NCBI GenBank assembly: GCA_031270285.1
Contig: JAISXY010000104.1
Span: 1-56,476, forward strand
DNA: 56,476 bases
Reading direction: 5' to 3'
Source of the DNA: Campylobacteraceae bacterium
GTDB lineage: Bacteria > Campylobacterota > Campylobacteria > Campylobacterales > Campylobacteraceae
The translations under genes and the position numbers were made by a program. Below are positions 53,996 to 56,476 of this stretch, in pieces; the first letter of the stretch is position 1; each line of letters starts with the position of its first letter. The notes beneath the pieces are model-generated. The model saw nothing but the letters and a program-made list of their open reading frames with translations, was not told where the DNA came from and did not search any database.

Positions 53996-54919
53996 ATGAA
54001 GATGCTCTTTATGATTATCGCATTTGCAAGCGTTCTTTATTCGGCGTTGCTTGACAACACAAGCCAAAATATCTCAACAAAGCAAACCGAGCTTGAGACT
54101 TTCCTTGCAGGCAAAGAGACAACCGCAGGCTACAATGCGACGCTTGAACGCAATAAATATGTCAGTTATTTGAATGAATATGAGGATAACGAGACAAAAA
54201 GTACGGTATTTCAGCTTTTAAGCTCTTCTTATGGGATACTGCCTTATAAGACAAACATCTTGGCGCCCATAACTTATGATTTTGCAAAACATGATGACAA
54301 CAGAAGAGAAACCGAGACATTTTTTCAGCTAAGCTTTAGAAAAGATTTGCTGCAAAACTTTTTAGGATTTAATGAGATTTTTACTATCTCTTATACGCAG
54401 AGGTCATGGTGGCAAACCATGAAACACTCTACGCCGTTTAGAGAGACAAATTATCTGCCGGAGGCTTTTCTCTATCTTCCTTTCTGGAATGACAGCTCCT
54501 CTTTCAAAGGATATAAATTTGCTTTTTTACATGAGTCAAACGGACAAAACGACCCTTTTTCACGCTCTTGGAACAGACTTTACGCGGAGGGATTTTTTCA
54601 TTTAAAGGGGCTGTTTATCAATCCTCGGGTATGGTATCGTATAGAAGAGGGTAAAAATGATGACAATCCCGATATACTGGATTATATGGGTTATGGGGAT
54701 TTGACTTTGATATACCCTTATAAAGAGCAGTTGTTTAAACTTTTAATTAGAAACAATTTTGATTTTTCCGACAACAGAGGCGCCGTGCAGTTTGAGTGGA
54801 CATTTTCTTTAAAAAATACATTTGCATATCTGTACTATTTTGACGGATACGGCGAAAGTCTTATAGACTACAATCAAAAATCAAGACGCATCGGACTTGG
54901 TTTTGCGATCAGCAGATAA
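53996..54919 (+). CDS. pldA: Outer membrane phospholipase A1
   Basis: A 307 aa beta-barrel protein with signal peptide (MKMLFMIIAFASVLYSA). His179, Ser181 and Asn193 in FLHESNGQ and SRSWNRLY match the order and spacing of the E. coli PldA triad (142, 144, 156). It hydrolyses phospholipids in the outer membrane on damage. A separate gene, GAGG before the ATG. Confidence 0.92.
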   Translation: MKMLFMIIAFASVLYSALLDNTSQNISTKQTELETFLAGKETTAGYNATLERNKYVSYLNEYEDNETKSTVFQLLSSSYGILPYKTNILAPITYDFAKHDDNRRETETFFQLSFRKDLLQNFLGFNEIFTISYTQRSWWQTMKHSTPFRETNYLPEAFLYLPFWNDSSSFKGYKFAFLHESNGQNDPFSRSWNRLYAEGFFHLKGLFINPRVWYRIEEGKNDDNPDILDYMGYGDLTLIYPYKEQLFKLLIRNNFDFSDNRGAVQFEWTFSLKNTFAYLYYFDGYGESLIDYNQKSRRIGLGFAISR

Positions 54920-54971
54920 AGCCGCAACCCCGCTCAATTAGGATATAATCACCTTCCATGAGGAGTACAAG

Positions 54972-55571
54972 ATGGAGTTTACGGAAATATTTCAAAGTGA
55001 AGCATTTAAACTGTACGGCATTCCGCTGCTGATATGTTTGGCGAGGATTACCGACGTAACCATAGGAACAATGAGGATTATATTTTTATCCAAAGGCATG
55101 AAATATTTAGCGCCCGTGCTTGGATTTATAGAGATTTGCATCTGGCTTGCGGCTATCACGCAGGTTATGGCAAATCTAACGCATATCAGCAACTTTTTTG
55201 CTTACGCGCTGGGTTACTCTATAGGCAATTTTCTTGGTATTTTCATAGAAGGGAAACTCGCAATCGGAACGGTTGTCGTGCGCATCATCACAAAAAAAGA
55301 TTCTCATGCTTTAGCAGCAAACTTGCGGGAGAGCGGTTATGCCGTTACCGTTTTGGATGCCGAGGGTAATACGGGAGCCGTCAATGTCGTATTTACCGTC
55401 ATCAAAAGAGCCGATGTGCAAAAGATACTTCCTATTATTTTGCACTATAACCCAAATGCCGTTTACTCTATAGAAGATATCCGCTATATAAGCGAGCAGG
55501 GTTTGCCCTCAAGTGAAGCCAAGCATAAAAGAAATATCATCAACTTCTTCACAAGAGGGATACGAAAGTAG
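54972..55571 (+). CDS. UPF0316/DUF2179 membrane protein
   Basis: A 199 aa protein with three membrane helices (FKLYGIPLLICLARITDVTIGTMR divided, then LGFIEICIWLAAITQVM and FAYALGYSIGNFLGIFI), followed by the DUF2179 domain (VVRIITKKDSHALAANL and VLDAEGNTGAVNVVFTVIKR). The family is conserved but without an assigned function. GAGGAG precedes the ATG. It converges on the M48 protease gene. Confidence 0.85.
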   Translation: MEFTEIFQSEAFKLYGIPLLICLARITDVTIGTMRIIFLSKGMKYLAPVLGFIEICIWLAAITQVMANLTHISNFFAYALGYSIGNFLGIFIEGKLAIGTVVVRIITKKDSHALAANLRESGYAVTVLDAEGNTGAVNVVFTVIKRADVQKILPIILHYNPNAVYSIEDIRYISEQGLPSSEAKHKRNIINFFTRGIRK

Positions 55572-55598
55572 ATAAACTTTGTCTAAACTTATCCTGCC

Positions 55599-56351
55599 CT
55601 ATTTCAGCGTTTTTATATATGCCGATATATCTTTTATGCGTCGCTCATCTGAAGGGTGAGTAGATAAAAATTCTGGCGTTGAATTTTTTGAAGTGTCAGC
55701 CATTTTTTGCCAAAATTTTACCGCATCGTTGGGATTGAACCCTGCTTTATACATGAGATAAATTCCGATAGTATCGGCTTCGCTCTCATGTTTTCGGCTA
55801 AATGGAAGTATCACGCCGACATTGCTTGCGATACCGTAAGCCGTGCTATAAAGACTCTGATACTCTGTAGGGATTTTAAGCGCTGAAGAGAGTATCTGCG
55901 CTCCCGCATCGCTTAGCATTTGCTGGCTCATTCTCTCCGCTCCGTGGTGCGCTAATACATGAGCTATCTCATGTCCCATGACCGCGGCTATCTCGTCATC
56001 GCTTTCCATGAACTGCAAAATACCCGTATAAAAAAAGACTTTACCTCCAGGAAGCGCAAAAGCATTCACGCTTTTATCTTCCAAAAGGTAAAAATCCCAT
56101 TTGTACTGTTTTGCATCGTCCGATGCGGCAACTATACGATTGCCAATATTAACAATTTTGTTTGTCAAAACCTTGTCGGAACTTACCGTAGCGTTTTTTA
56201 AGATAGAATCAGCCTCGCTTAACCCCAGCGTTTTCTCTTGATCTGCATTTATCAAAATAAGCTGCGTGCGTCCCGTAACAGGCGCATTGGAAACAATGCA
56301 GCCTGTTATAAAAAGCCCGATAAAAAGAAGACTTGCAACTACTTTTTTCAT
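55599..56351 (-). CDS. M48-family metalloprotease lipoprotein
   Basis: A 250 aa protein with a lipobox (LFITGC), the zinc motif HEIAHVLAHHGAE and a third ligand region (RKHESEADTIGI). It resembles LoiP/YggG-type periplasmic Zn proteases. The ATG at 56351 follows GGAGGG; the longer frame up to 56471 covers the end of the next gene. Likely degrades misfolded envelope proteins. Confidence 0.9.
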   Translation of the reverse strand: MKKVVASLLFIGLFITGCIVSNAPVTGRTQLILINADQEKTLGLSEADSILKNATVSSDKVLTNKIVNIGNRIVAASDDAKQYKWDFYLLEDKSVNAFALPGGKVFFYTGILQFMESDDEIAAVMGHEIAHVLAHHGAERMSQQMLSDAGAQILSSALKIPTEYQSLYSTAYGIASNVGVILPFSRKHESEADTIGIYLMYKAGFNPNDAVKFWQKMADTSKNSTPEFLSTHPSDERRIKDISAYIKTLK

Positions 56352-56377
56352 ATTAACCCTCCGAAACTTTGCCGTAT

Positions 56378-56476
56378 TTATTTTTTCCTCATGATCATAA
56401 AAGCTGTAAATGAGAACAGCACCACCATACAGAGTGTAAACAGAAGATAAAACTCTTTTGTTACGGCACATGTAAC
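56378..56476 (-). CDS. C-terminal end of a membrane protein (partial)
   Basis: The last 32 codons of a gene entering from the right: VTKEFYLLFTLCMVVLFSF then TAFMIMRKK and a TAA stop, that is one membrane helix with a basic tail. It lies 26 bases before the M48 protease start on the same strand, so the two may share an operon. The family cannot be told. Confidence 0.5.
   Translation of the reverse strand, partial: VTCAVTKEFYLLFTLCMVVLFSFTAFMIMRKK

Noticed and set aside
55572-55598. Imperfect inverted repeat between the UPF0316 and M48 genes as a terminator
   Set aside because: The stem has mismatches and no clear T-run.
1-56476. tRNA or rRNA genes
   Set aside because: No cloverleaf with TTCGAATCC-like arm or rRNA-like stretch was noticed in any gap.

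Overview
The window looks like a chromosomal stretch of a low-GC Campylobacterota (epsilonproteobacterial) genome. Supporting signs are an arylsulfotransferase with its own DsbA/DsbB-type pair, an OprD-like porin, the acpP-fabF-accA order, the MqnD step of the futalosine menaquinone pathway, a two-subunit class I fumarase, two bacteriohemerythrins and a bc1 complex with a diheme cytochrome c. Genus cannot be decided from sequence reading alone; a respiring, sulfur-handling member fits best.

Layout. 1-7.2 kb: the tail of a membrane protein, then a minus-strand porin-dsbL-dsbI-assT operon facing a divergent histidine kinase/response regulator pair. 7.3-9.8 kb: fatty acid synthesis (acpP, fabF, accA). 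10-14 kb: a sulfonate-type ABC transporter (binding protein, permease, ATPase) with a DszC/SfnB-like flavin monooxygenase. 14.1-15 kb: an EamA transporter. 15.2-20.4 kb: a very large CRISPR array of 78 repeats, transcribed to the right, with a leader and promoter-like boxes on the left and decaying repeats on the right; no cas gene is present in the window. 20.4-27.2 kb: a mobile block (zinc-ribbon ORF fused to the last CRISPR repeat, small HTH protein, minimal tyrosine recombinase, three phage-type genes including 905 and 931 aa proteins). An orphan degenerate CRISPR repeat lies just beyond this block, which suggests the block sits inside or at the old end of the array. 27.4-33.1 kb: LRR protein, hemerythrin, mqnD, murB, tsaD, a cation/proton antiporter and a DsbG-like protein.

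33.2-46.5 kb: a biosynthetic cluster of the aryl polyene/dialkylresorcinol (flexirubin-like) type: two complete ketosynthases, two ketosynthase-like proteins without the catalytic Cys, two ACPs, a methyltransferase, a BtrH-like acyltransferase candidate, a glycosyltransferase plus LpxL-like acyltransferase, an ABC-2 exporter, DarA, DarB and an ApeP-like dehydratase. Almost all neighbours overlap by a few bases. No ketoreductase, ammonia lyase or phosphopantetheinyl transferase is in the window, so it must borrow these.

46.5-56.5 kb: fumarase, second hemerythrin, a structured intergenic region, the bc1 operon, a short nucleoside-phosphorylase-like gene coupled to a spore-photoproduct-lyase-like radical SAM gene, phospholipase A1, a UPF0316 membrane protein, an M48 lipoprotein protease and the end of another membrane protein.

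The most unusual material is in the CRISPR array: four scattered spacers are near-copies of one promoter-like sequence with a 7-1-7 Fur-box palindrome, two further spacer pairs are near-copies, and one pair covers the same target on opposite strands. Only a by-eye comparison was possible; no database search was run.
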